Positions 24,007 through 31,889 of a DNA stretch of 64,000 bases are shown here, in pieces; the first letter of the stretch is position 1; each line of letters begins with the position of its first letter. The notes below the pieces were generated by a model, which saw nothing but the letters and a program-made list of their open reading frames with translations, had not been told where the DNA came from and searched no databases. Source of the stretch: Mariprofundus aestuarium (lineage in GTDB: Bacteria > Pseudomonadota > Zetaproteobacteria > Mariprofundales > Mariprofundaceae); NCBI RefSeq assembly GCF_002795805.1, contig NZ_CP018799.1:124001-188000 (forward strand), read 5' to 3'. A program made the translations under genes and the position numbers.

Positions 24007-25158
24007 ATGTATCCGGAATATGACGATCAGGCAACAAATGCACTCGGTGGCAAACTCTTTACGGCACTGTTCATGGCTTCACTTCTTCTGGTTGGCTTTT
24101 TTGCATCCTCAGCTGCGTATGCAGAACGCATCAAGGATCTGGCTACCATACAGGGCGTCCGCAGTAATGAGCTGATCGGCTACGGCCTTGTTGTTGGTTT
24201 GAATGGTACAGGCGACTCCTCCAACTCCTCCCCGTATACCATCAGCAGTATCAATGCCATGCTGGAGCGGTTTGGTATCAACGTACGTTCAAAAATTGCT
24301 ACCATGAAGCCCAAAAATATTGCGGCAGTTATGATTACGGCAACCCTGCCTCCGTTTGCAAGGCCCGGGCAGAAGCTGGATGTAACCGTCTCAAGCATGG
24401 GTGACTCAAAGAGTCTGCGTGGAGGCACGCTTCTGTTAACGCCGCTATTGGCTGGCAATAATCAGGTTTATGCGGTTGCACAGGGTGCTCTATCGGTGGG
24501 CGGCTTTACCGCTGGCGGCAATGCCGCATCGAAAACAGTGGGGCACCCGACAGTTGGACGTATACCAAACGGGGCCAATATCGAAAGGGCGGCCCCAACA
24601 GGCATGCGCTCAGGCCAGGATAAAGTGACACTGCAGTTGAATAACCCAGACTTCAGCACCATCAAACGCATGCGCGATGCCATCAATGCCAATTTCGGCG
24701 CAGACATGGCCAGAACTGTTGATGCAGGCACCATCGAGGTCTGGAATCCTGAGGCAGATGCGATTGAATTGATCGCGCGCCTGGAACAGATTGAGTTAAC
24801 CACAGACCACCGCGCTGTCGTGGTTATGGATGAACGCACTGGAACCATCGTTATGGGTCAGGAAGTGCGCATCGACACGGTAGCGGTAGCCCATGGCAGC
24901 ATCAGTGTTACGGTGACTGAATCACCGCAGGTCTCTCAACCCAATGCGTTTGCTGGCGGCGAAACAACGACCGTTGACCGCACTGATGTCCAGATCGAGG
25001 AAGAGGCAGCCCAGCTCGTTGTGCTGCCGAGGCAGGTCTCTCTGAGCACACTAGTCACCGCCTTGAATGCAGTTGGTGCAACGCCAAGCGATCTGATTGC
25101 AGTGTTACAGGCCATCAAGGCAGCCGGAGCACTGCATGCTGAACTGAGGGTGATATGA
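24007..25158 (+). CDS. flgI: FlgI, P-ring protein
   Basis: About 383 residues. A polar N-terminus is followed by a hydrophobic signal segment (FTALFMASLLLVGFFASSAAYAER), so a periplasmic location is expected. FlgI motifs are clear: RIKDLATIQGVRSNELIGYG, LVVGLNGTGDSS and the C-terminal LSTLVTALNAVGATPSDLIAVLQAIKAAGALHAEL. I chose the ATG at 24007; GGAG lies 7 bases upstream, whereas it would be only one base from the ATG at 24001. The stop overlaps flgJ. Confidence 0.95.
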   Translation: MYPEYDDQATNALGGKLFTALFMASLLLVGFFASSAAYAERIKDLATIQGVRSNELIGYGLVVGLNGTGDSSNSSPYTISSINAMLERFGINVRSKIATMKPKNIAAVMITATLPPFARPGQKLDVTVSSMGDSKSLRGGTLLLTPLLAGNNQVYAVAQGALSVGGFTAGGNAASKTVGHPTVGRIPNGANIERAAPTGMRSGQDKVTLQLNNPDFSTIKRMRDAINANFGADMARTVDAGTIEVWNPEADAIELIARLEQIELTTDHRAVVVMDERTGTIVMGQEVRIDTVAVAHGSISVTVTESPQVSQPNAFAGGETTTVDRTDVQIEEEAAQLVVLPRQVSLSTLVTALNAVGATPSDLIAVLQAIKAAGALHAELRVI

Positions 25159-25562
25159 GCGAGATGAATCTCACTCCGGCAATATTGGCCATGTCCCAGG
25201 GCAGTACGCAGGCACGGGCACAGGAAGCCGGCAATGCCAAATCATCGGTTCAGCAGGATGCTCATACAAAAGACCCTGCCCTGTGGGACGTAAGCTTGAA
25301 GTTCGAGGCCATGCTGATGCAGCAGATGATGTCAGCGATGCGTAAGACAGTGCCGCAGGATGGGCTGATGTCTTCAGGGTTTGCCAATGACATGTATTCA
25401 TCCATGTTTGACCAAGCTATTGCAGAAACCAGCAGTAAAAGTGGGAGCCTTGGTATAGCGGAAAACATCTATCGCCAGATGAGTGCCAACCATCCGATTA
25501 AGGAAAATCCAATATCTGCCGATATAAATAGAGATAACCCTTCTACCAGGCCAGAGGAGTAA
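25155..25562 (+). CDS. flgJ: FlgJ rod-capping domain, without the muramidase domain
   Basis: 135 residues, matching only the N-terminal FlgJ rod-assembly domain (LKFEAMLMQQMMSAMRKTVPQDGLMSSGFANDMYSSMFDQAIAE). The C-terminal glycosidase domain found in Salmonella FlgJ is absent. This short form is common outside enterobacteria, where a separate lytic enzyme opens the wall; the tandem transglycosylase at 29877-31043 is a candidate. The ATG overlaps the flgI stop. Confidence 0.9.
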   Translation: MSEMNLTPAILAMSQGSTQARAQEAGNAKSSVQQDAHTKDPALWDVSLKFEAMLMQQMMSAMRKTVPQDGLMSSGFANDMYSSMFDQAIAETSSKSGSLGIAENIYRQMSANHPIKENPISADINRDNPSTRPEE

Positions 25563-25568
25563 GCGGAT

Positions 25569-25862
25569 ATGGTACGAATTGACAAATCGACAGGTATTAA
25601 TGCTCCGGCTGCCATGGGGTCAGCAAAGAAAAAGCGTGAGACCAACAAGGGCGGTTCAACAGCTAAAGGCGGACAGATTCATGTTGGCGATGCATCAGCT
25701 CTGCGTGAGAAAGCAAAGGTTATGTTATCCGACATATCCGACGTGCGTATGGAGCGAATCGAAGAGATTCGCAATGCACTGGAGGATGGCAGCTATCAGG
25801 TCAATGAACAGGATGTTGCAGTGCAGATTGTAACCAACGCCTTGGGAGAAAAACCATGGTAA
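25569..25862 (+). CDS. flgM: FlgM, anti-sigma-28 factor
   Basis: 97 residues. The polar, disordered first half and the conserved C-terminal region (DISDVRMERIEEIRNALEDGSYQVNEQDVAVQIVTNAL) are typical of FlgM. It binds FliA and is exported through the hook, releasing FliA. It is encoded just before flgN, the classic order. Its end overlaps the flgN start. Confidence 0.92.
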   Translation: MVRIDKSTGINAPAAMGSAKKKRETNKGGSTAKGGQIHVGDASALREKAKVMLSDISDVRMERIEEIRNALEDGSYQVNEQDVAVQIVTNALGEKPW

Positions 25863-26305
25863 TGCACTCCCAGGCAGCTGAAAACCTGCAATCCCTTCTC
25901 AAGGAGATGGACTCCTCTATCGCTGCAATCGAAGAAATCATTCCGCTGGAGCAGGCAGCCATAGGTCAACTTGACGCTAAGGAAATTCTTAGACTGACAG
26001 AAAAGAGAAAGCTGCTCTGGCAGGAACTTAAGGGCAGTAAATCTCAGTGCCAGCTGCTGTTTCAGCAGCATGATATGCCGCAGGAGAGCGGCCTCAGTCA
26101 GTTTATTGACGCCTATCTGGCAGAAGATGCTGAAGACCTTCACAGGCAGCGGCAGGAGCTCAATGAACGGATTATAACCATCAGCCGGGAGAATGAATTC
26201 AATGCCATTCGCCTCAAGGCCGCTGGAGATACTGTTGCCAGTACCCTGCAAGGTCTCGGACTGATGAAAACCAATGCTACTTACGGTCAGGATGGCACGC
26301 TGTGA
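25856..26305 (+). CDS. flgN: FlgN-family export chaperone
   Basis: 149 residues, predicted all helical. The FlgN pattern is seen in LLKEMDSSIAAIEEIIPLEQAAIGQLDAKEILRLTEKRKLLWQEL. It is expected to chaperone FlgK and FlgL, which follow directly. Start uncertain between ATG at 25856 and ATG at 25862; the GGGAG upstream suits 25856. The stop overlaps the flgK start. Confidence 0.82.
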   Translation: MVMHSQAAENLQSLLKEMDSSIAAIEEIIPLEQAAIGQLDAKEILRLTEKRKLLWQELKGSKSQCQLLFQQHDMPQESGLSQFIDAYLAEDAEDLHRQRQELNERIITISRENEFNAIRLKAAGDTVASTLQGLGLMKTNATYGQDGTL

Positions 26306-28023
26306 TTGTCCGGACCCTTCAAGTCGCATCCAAAAGCCTGACAACTCAGCAGCAGGCCATGGATACAGTTTCGCAGAATATTGCCAACGTAAATACACCG
26401 GGTTATTCACGCCAGACGGCTAATCTCACCACCTCCAGGCCAGACAGGATCGGGGTAATGAACTTCGGAAATGGTGTCGAACTGGCAAGTATTACTCGCT
26501 CCATGGACCCTTTGGTGGCCAACGCCCAGGTCTCTAATAACTCCCTGTCATCCTTTGCCAATACGATGAGGGATGGGTTGACTAGTGTTGAAGCCACCTT
26601 CGGCAGTCTTGGGGCTCCGGGGCTAACCTCCACACTGGATGCATTCTTCACCGCTCAGCAGCAGCTTACCAACTCACCTGGTGACCCGATTACCCGAACA
26701 GATATGGTGGCCAAAGCGAACGACTTTACAAACCTGACTACCAGTATGCAGCAGCAGCTGGTTTCAAGGCAGCAAAGCGCCGACGTGGAAGTCGGTGTAC
26801 AGGTCGATAATGTCAATATAGTGCTTGATAAAATTGCTGAGCTGAACAAGCAGATTGTTCGCAATGAAACCGGAGGTCAGGTTTCTGGTGCAGCTAACGA
26901 CCTGAGAGACCAGCGAGACCTCGCCATCATGGAGTTGGCAGCAATTATCCCTATTCAGCGGGTGACCACACAAAACGGTGGTCTTATGTTACAAACGCCC
27001 GGAGGAGACTTGCTTGTTCAGGATGGATTAGTGCGTCACCTGCAAATGGGGCCGGTTGCGGGTTCCTCTTTTAGTCAGGTTCAGTTTGCTGATAGTGGGC
27101 TGCCTGCGACAGGCATTGAAAGCGGGGGGAAAATCGGCGGCCTTGTAACAATCAGGGACTCCCAACTGGCCAGCTATATTGATGCGCTCGACAGCCTAGC
27201 TCAGAATATTATTTTCTCTGTCAACCAAATGCATGCGGGTGGCACGGGCACAACAGCCGTAACCAGTTACACATCGGGACTTCCTGCTGCCAATGCTGCA
27301 GCTCCAGTAAGCGGTGATGCTGCTATTCCCTTTGCTTCCAAAATAGTAAATGGCTCCTTCACCATACATGTTCTGGATGGCCCTCCGGCAACCAATCCAG
27401 GTGGTACAGCCATCAATATCACGGCGGGCACAACTAGTCTCAACCAGATTGCTGCCGACATATCAGCCGTTGCAGGTGTTACGGCTACTGTCGATGCATC
27501 AGGCGCTTTGGTCATCAATGGCGGAGCAAACCGCGTTGCTTTCTCTAATGACAGCAGTAATTTTTTAGCTGCCTATGAGATCAATACATTCTTCCATGGC
27601 GGCGGAGCTTCAGACATCAGTGTTGATGCAGCAATCGTGGGTGACCCTGGGCGTATTGCTACCGCCACCGCAGACGCCACTACCTCTGCCGTGGCAATCA
27701 TGGATAACAGCGCTGCCATGAATATCCTTGCTCTGCGCGATCAAGCTATGAATGTGGATGGAGGCACACCTTCAACCCTGATTCAGCGCGCTGCCAATAT
27801 GGCTGGCCAGTTTGGCCTGGATGTTGCCACCGCCACTCAGGAAAGCGTATTTCGCACAGCTCAGGCGGCCGCCCTTTCAGTCCAGCGTGAGTCTGTTTCC
27901 GGAGTAAACCTGGATGAGGAGATGATTAATATGATGGTCTTTCAACGTAGCTATGAGGCTTCTGCCAAGGTTATCCAGACAGCGAACCAAATGCTTACTA
28001 CTTTGATGGGGATACTGCGATGA
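26302..28023 (+). CDS. flgK: FlgK, hook-filament junction protein 1
   Basis: 573 residues with the N-terminal axial motif TVSQNIANVNTPGYSRQ and the C-terminal helix VSGVNLDEEMINMMVFQRSYEASAKVIQTANQMLTTLM. It lies between the hook and filament. It starts with GTG, overlapping the flgN stop as GTGA. A central stretch rich in Ala, Gly and Thr (about residues 310-470) is the variable domain. It has the flagellar D0/D1 ends expected of HAP1. Confidence 0.95.
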   Translation: MIVRTLQVASKSLTTQQQAMDTVSQNIANVNTPGYSRQTANLTTSRPDRIGVMNFGNGVELASITRSMDPLVANAQVSNNSLSSFANTMRDGLTSVEATFGSLGAPGLTSTLDAFFTAQQQLTNSPGDPITRTDMVAKANDFTNLTTSMQQQLVSRQQSADVEVGVQVDNVNIVLDKIAELNKQIVRNETGGQVSGAANDLRDQRDLAIMELAAIIPIQRVTTQNGGLMLQTPGGDLLVQDGLVRHLQMGPVAGSSFSQVQFADSGLPATGIESGGKIGGLVTIRDSQLASYIDALDSLAQNIIFSVNQMHAGGTGTTAVTSYTSGLPAANAAAPVSGDAAIPFASKIVNGSFTIHVLDGPPATNPGGTAINITAGTTSLNQIAADISAVAGVTATVDASGALVINGGANRVAFSNDSSNFLAAYEINTFFHGGGASDISVDAAIVGDPGRIATATADATTSAVAIMDNSAAMNILALRDQAMNVDGGTPSTLIQRAANMAGQFGLDVATATQESVFRTAQAAALSVQRESVSGVNLDEEMINMMVFQRSYEASAKVIQTANQMLTTLMGILR

Positions 28024-28901
28024 GAATCACATCACAAAGCATCTATGATTCGCTACTGGCCGGCATTCGCAATCAGATGCAGGTGCAGCGTGATGGGGCG
28101 GATCAGGTCAGTAGTGGCAGGCGCTTCTCCAGTCCGAGCCAGGATGGCGTTGCCTATAAAACATCACTGGATATCCGCCATGTCCAGAGCGGTATTGATT
28201 CAAGCCTTAGCGCTATCGGTGTGGCAAAGTTGCGGCTGGGCGTCAGTGAAAATGCTCTGGCGCAATTCATTCCAATCATGCAGAGAGCCCAAGTTCTTGC
28301 CGTTCAGCAAGCGAACTCAGGGCTTACTGCCAGCGAGCGCCAGACTGCTGCTGTAGAGGTCGCGGCACTGGAAAACCAGCTGATTTCTCTGGCAAACACT
28401 GCCTTTGAAGGCAAGTCCTTGTTTGCCGGCACAGCTACGGACGTACAACCCATTCAGATAGATGCTCTTGGAAATGCTGTCTATCAGGGTAATACCCAGG
28501 ATAGAACCGTAGCCATTACTCCGACAGAAAGTATGGTCAGTAATGTGCGAGGAGACCACACAGCATTCACACAGGTCTTTTCATCCATCAAGTCGTTGAA
28601 AGACTCACTTAGTGGCAATAATGTGCCTGGCATTCAGGCCTCTATCGACCTGCTATCCAGCGCTTCCAGTGCAATGGTAGGCCTTGACGCCGAGGTCGGT
28701 GGTAAACTGAACTCTATTAATTTACGCGAAGAGACGCTGCTGAATATGAAGACACAGATGCTGATTAAGCTTAACCAACACGAAGGCGTAGATTTAGCAG
28801 CAGTGGCCACAAATCTGAAGCAGTCGGAGTCATCTCTGCAGGCAGCTTATGTTCAAGTATCCAACTTCAACAAACTGAGCCTGGTAAACTTCCTGAGATG
28901 A
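28020..28901 (+). CDS. flgL: FlgL, hook-filament junction protein 3
   Basis: 293 residues. The N-terminus is flagellin-like (MRITSQSIYDSLLAGIRNQM, then VSSGRRFSSPSQDGVAYKTSLDIRH) and the C-terminus has VDLAAVATNLKQSESSLQAAYVQVSNFNKLSLVNFL. It joins FlgK to the filament. It overlaps flgK and csrA by ATGA at both ends, so translation of flgK-flgL-csrA is coupled. Confidence 0.94.
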   Translation: MRITSQSIYDSLLAGIRNQMQVQRDGADQVSSGRRFSSPSQDGVAYKTSLDIRHVQSGIDSSLSAIGVAKLRLGVSENALAQFIPIMQRAQVLAVQQANSGLTASERQTAAVEVAALENQLISLANTAFEGKSLFAGTATDVQPIQIDALGNAVYQGNTQDRTVAITPTESMVSNVRGDHTAFTQVFSSIKSLKDSLSGNNVPGIQASIDLLSSASSAMVGLDAEVGGKLNSINLREETLLNMKTQMLIKLNQHEGVDLAAVATNLKQSESSLQAAYVQVSNFNKLSLVNFLR

Positions 28902-29125
28902 TAGTCCTGCGCAGGACGCTTGGGCAGGCAATTCATATAGGCGATGATATCCGGATTGTTGTTACTGAAACCGAAAAAAATGGTCGAGTTCATCTGGGCA
29001 TAGAAGCACCAGATGCAGTCAGTATTCATCGCCTGGAAATTTACGAGAAGATTCAGGCCGAAAACTTCGCAGCTATCAACGGCAACATTTTGGATTGGCT
29101 CAAGGGGATATCAAATGAAGGGTAA
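28898..29125 (+). CDS. csrA: CsrA-family RNA-binding regulator, divergent copy
   Basis: 75 residues. The CsrA core is recognisable (MIVLRRTLGQAIHIGDDIRIVV) with the key L4, R6 and the Arg of the VSIHR motif (R45; the protein has one extra residue). The Glu that follows this Arg in other CsrAs is Leu here. It is flagellin-cluster CsrA, expected to bind GGA motifs in mRNA leaders. It overlaps flgL at its start and fliW by 11 bases at its end, and a second CsrA lies beyond fliW. The divergence may mean altered RNA or FliW binding. Confidence 0.88.
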   Translation: MIVLRRTLGQAIHIGDDIRIVVTETEKNGRVHLGIEAPDAVSIHRLEIYEKIQAENFAAINGNILDWLKGISNEG

Positions 29126-29570
29126 AAGCGCAGGCTGGAAAGCAAAAATTGAAGTCGATGATGCAAAGCTTCTAAGTTTTCCTCATGGTATGGTTGGATT
29201 CTCTGAAGATAGAGAGTTCGTTGTTCTGAACTCTGGCACTGGCGACATCGTTTGCCTCCAGTCCACTAAACGACCCGAAGCATCTTTCCTGATGACCCTC
29301 TGGGATAATGAGCGATTAGGTTCACCACCACCCCTGACCCCGGACCAAAAGGCAACGCTAAAGCATAGTGACGACTCTCAGTTGCTCTGGTTCTTGGTGC
29401 TCAATCCGTTTGCTGATAAGGACTGGGTACTGGCCAATCTGAAAGCTCCTGTAGCGATGAACCTGGATCGCGGGATTGGTATGCAATGCATTCAGGCGAA
29501 TCCAAAGCTTGAGCTTCGCTACCAATGGATGCCACAGCCATCTAAGGCTGATGACAAGAAAGCGGCCTGA
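29115..29570 (+). CDS. fliW: FliW, flagellar assembly factor and CsrA antagonist
   Basis: 151 residues. Conserved FliW parts are FPHGMVGFSEDREFVVLNS and the later DWVLANLKAPVAMNLDRGIGMQCI. FliW binds flagellin and CsrA in turn, linking flagellin level to its own translation (known from Bacillus and Campylobacter). I chose the ATG at 29115, which overlaps the first csrA by 11 bases. A longer frame upstream of it is inside csrA. It sits between two csrA genes, which is a striking arrangement. Confidence 0.92.
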   Translation: MKGKSAGWKAKIEVDDAKLLSFPHGMVGFSEDREFVVLNSGTGDIVCLQSTKRPEASFLMTLWDNERLGSPPPLTPDQKATLKHSDDSQLLWFLVLNPFADKDWVLANLKAPVAMNLDRGIGMQCIQANPKLELRYQWMPQPSKADDKKAA

Positions 29571-29612
29571 TGCAGTCGGCAATACTATTAACTCAGGGGC
29601 GATAATTTATTT

Positions 29613-29840
29613 ATGCTCATCCTCTCTCGCATGGCTGGTGAAACGATCATGATCGGCAACGACATCCGCATTCAGGTGCTCTCAAGTAAGAACGGCCAGG
29701 TACGCATTGGCATCAATGCTCCCAGAAGTATCCCCGTTAAACGTGAAGAGATAATCAATCAGGAAAAAACAGAGGTGTCGGATGACTTACCCGCTATTGA
29801 GACGCCTGCTTTATCTAAACAGGGTTCAGAACCGATCTAG
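29613..29840 (+). CDS. csrA: CsrA, second copy, canonical
   Basis: 75 residues: MLILSRMAGETIMIGNDIRIQV, then GQVRIGINAPRSIPVKREEI, with R44 and both Glu residues as in standard CsrA. The C-terminal extension (about 20 residues) is polar. A 42-base gap from fliW separates it. It is the more typical of the two copies and likely the one closest to a global CsrA. Confidence 0.93.
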   Translation: MLILSRMAGETIMIGNDIRIQVLSSKNGQVRIGINAPRSIPVKREEIINQEKTEVSDDLPAIETPALSKQGSEPI

Positions 29841-29850
29841 CCCATCAAGT

Positions 29851-29866
29851 TTGGCATGGTCAATGC
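29851..29866 (+). promoter_or_regulatory. Sigma-54 promoter candidate for the transglycosylase gene
   Basis: TTGGCATGGTCAATGC, with GG and GC 10 bases apart. It lies 11 bases before the transglycosylase ATG at 29877. The expected transcription start (about 29878) would coincide with the ATG, so the message would be leaderless unless a later start codon is used. Confidence 0.6.
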
Positions 29867-29876
29867 TTAGTAATAA

Positions 29877-31043
29877 ATGATGAGTCCGCCAACCATAGCC
29901 CAACCGATTATTCAAGAAACGCATCTGCGCACAAACAACCGTATGCGCCCGGTTGCAAATGGCCAGGCGGATGCATTTCGTCAATCACTGAGAACCCATG
30001 TCAACAACCACAAAGCCGACGAAGCGAACCTGAAGCGAATCATTCACAAGGCAGCGCAATCCAACGGTCTTGATCCGGGCTTGATAAGGGCTGTGATTCA
30101 GGCGCAGAGCAATTGTGATCCCAAAGCTATTTCTCCGGCAGGAGCGCAGGGTTTAATGCAGCTGATGCCGGAAACAGCTGCCGAGCTCGGCATCACTGAT
30201 GCATTTGATCCGGAACAGAATGTCATGGGTGCCAGCCGCTACCTGAAAAGCCTCGTTGATCGCTACGATGGTGATATGGGCCGTGCCCTTAGAGCTTATA
30301 CATGGGGTATGGGGAATGTGGATAGGAATCCGAATCCACCACCGCTGGAGGTTGAAAGGTTTGTTGCAAAGGTCTCCGCAGCAGCATCTCTGGGTGTCGC
30401 AACAGAGCGGACACCCACCAGTACCCTGTTGGCTGAAATGTCAGCTGCTGTCCAAATCAGGCCAGAACAAACGTTCCGGTTGGATGCGGTTCAATACAAA
30501 GCGAAGCGAAGTGGTGTGGATGGCATTATTCATCAGGCGGCTCAACACTATAAGCTGAATCCAGACCTGATTGCTGCTGTTATCCATACCGAAAGTAATT
30601 TTGACAAAAATGCCGTATCACACGCCGGAGCTCAGGGGCTGATGCAGTTGATGCCAGCTACGGCAGCGGAACTCGGCGTCACAAACCCTTTTGATCCAGA
30701 GCAGAACATCATGGGTGCCAGTCGCTACCTGAAGGGGCTTGTTGAGCGCTACGATGGTGACCTGCGCCTTGCTCTTGCCGCTTATAACTGGGGAATGGGG
30801 AACCTTGAACGTCACCCCGGCAGGCTGCCTGCAGAGACATCAAACTACATTGCAAAGGTACTGGCCTTGATTCCGACAGAGGTGAAATATACCGTGGCTA
30901 CAGGTGAAATGACTCCTGCTGCGGAGCAGCGTTCGCGACAGGTGGGGCAAGAAGCAATATCCCCTGACAAAATATCACCAACCATTGGGCAGGCGACACA
31001 GGCCTATGCTCCTGATTCTCTTCGGATAAAAACCAGCGTCTGA
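29877..31043 (+). CDS. Tandem lytic transglycosylase-like protein (first domain degenerate)
   Basis: 388 residues with two SLT domains in tandem. Domain 1 (about 51-167) and domain 2 (about 215-332) align closely, each with AGAQGLMQLMP and DPEQN.MGASRYLK. In domain 2 the catalytic Glu (HTESN, E239) and AYNWG are present. In domain 1 the Glu is Gln (QAQSN, Q77) and the motif is AYTWG, so domain 1 is probably inactive. There is no signal peptide, so export may use the flagellar type III system or the protein may act in the cytoplasm. FlgJ here lacks its own muramidase domain, so this may open the wall for the rod. Start uncertain (29877 or 29880). Confidence 0.85.
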   Translation: MMSPPTIAQPIIQETHLRTNNRMRPVANGQADAFRQSLRTHVNNHKADEANLKRIIHKAAQSNGLDPGLIRAVIQAQSNCDPKAISPAGAQGLMQLMPETAAELGITDAFDPEQNVMGASRYLKSLVDRYDGDMGRALRAYTWGMGNVDRNPNPPPLEVERFVAKVSAAASLGVATERTPTSTLLAEMSAAVQIRPEQTFRLDAVQYKAKRSGVDGIIHQAAQHYKLNPDLIAAVIHTESNFDKNAVSHAGAQGLMQLMPATAAELGVTNPFDPEQNIMGASRYLKGLVERYDGDLRLALAAYNWGMGNLERHPGRLPAETSNYIAKVLALIPTEVKYTVATGEMTPAAEQRSRQVGQEAISPDKISPTIGQATQAYAPDSLRIKTSV

Positions 31044-31159
31044 TTCTAAGGGGATGAAAGCCCTCACCATTGAGGAGTCTAAACCCTATGTGGTTCGATT
31101 TTTTTAATGATAAGTAGTCTGAAAGTGTGAATTAAACTGCGCATGTGCCCCTATATCTG

Positions 31160-31477
31160 TCAACTCAGGGTAGAGGCCACCTGACTGGAGCTGTTTAGTC
31201 TTTTGCTGGCGCCTTCAACAGCAGAAAGTTTATCAGCTGTTTCTTTTAACTTCTGTGAGACAAGCCTCTGCAGTCGACGATGCTGCTGATCAAGGTGTAC
31301 CATGGCCTGCAGGGCAGCATTATCCATATCGCCTGCAGTGACCTCCGCTTTCAGCCGCATGAAGGTTTGCTCATATTCAGACTCAAACGTTGAGAGTTTC
31401 TGCCACTTGTCTGCCCGTATAAAGCGCAGCATGCTCTCTATTAGGCGCAGACAATGTGAAATATGGTGGTCAATCAT
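31160..31477 (-). CDS. fliT: FliT-like flagellar chaperone
   Basis: 105 residues, all helical and highly charged (MIDHHISHCLRLIESMLRFI, then AALQAMVHLDQQHRRLQRLVSQKLKETADKL). It fits a FliT-type chaperone for the cap protein FliD by position and size; sequence similarity alone is weak. The ATG overlaps the fliS stop as TAATG. The 116-base gap to the transglycosylase gene is convergent and holds no terminator I can support. Confidence 0.65.
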   Translation of the reverse strand: MIDHHISHCLRLIESMLRFIRADKWQKLSTFESEYEQTFMRLKAEVTAGDMDNAALQAMVHLDQQHRRLQRLVSQKLKETADKLSAVEGASKRLNSSSQVASTLS

Positions 31478-31878
31478 TAATAACCATTGACCTGTCTTGA
31501 CTGGGAGGGTGAATTGCCGTCAGCAAGCCCCTGCCACCCTTCGCGAAGGGTGTTTGCAAGTGCCAACACCTCATCAATAGCTTCTGCAATGTCACCGCCA
31601 GCATTAGCTTCTATGAGCCTTCGGTTCATATAGGCATAAAGGCTGCCTAGGCTGCTAGCGATTGTTCCTCCATTTTCTGAATCCAGACTTGTAACAAGCT
31701 CGACAAGTGCTTCTATTGCGCGAGAAAGGTTTTGTGCCTCCGCGGCATAGTTTTTCTCCTCACCTGCGAACTTGGCAAGGTTCAATGACTTAATCAAAAC
31801 ATCATAAGTCAAAAGCACCAACTCAAGCGGGTTGGCACCCTCTACCTGAACGCCGCGATATTTTTGATATCCTGTCAT
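31477..31878 (-). CDS. fliS: FliS, flagellin export chaperone (copy 1)
   Basis: 133 residues starting MTGYQKYRGVQVEGANPLEL, the FliS signature with the helix bundle after it (LVLLTYDVLIKSLNLAKFAGEE). FliS holds the C-terminus of flagellin and prevents early assembly. I chose the ATG at 31878, which has AGGAGAATTCG upstream. It lies between fliD and fliT and has a second copy at 35923-36321. Confidence 0.93.
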   Translation of the reverse strand: MTGYQKYRGVQVEGANPLELVLLTYDVLIKSLNLAKFAGEEKNYAAEAQNLSRAIEALVELVTSLDSENGGTIASSLGSLYAYMNRRLIEANAGGDIAEAIDEVLALANTLREGWQGLADGNSPSQSRQVNGY

Positions 31879-31889
31879 CGAATTCTCCT

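Noticed and set aside
28898-29125. First CsrA as a pseudogene because of its changes
   Set aside because: The reading frame, core residues and coupling to flgL and fliW are intact, so a divergent working copy is more likely.
31044-31159. Possible terminator between the transglycosylase and fliT genes
   Set aside because: Only a five-base CCTCA/TGAGG stem near 31060 without a T-tract close to it.
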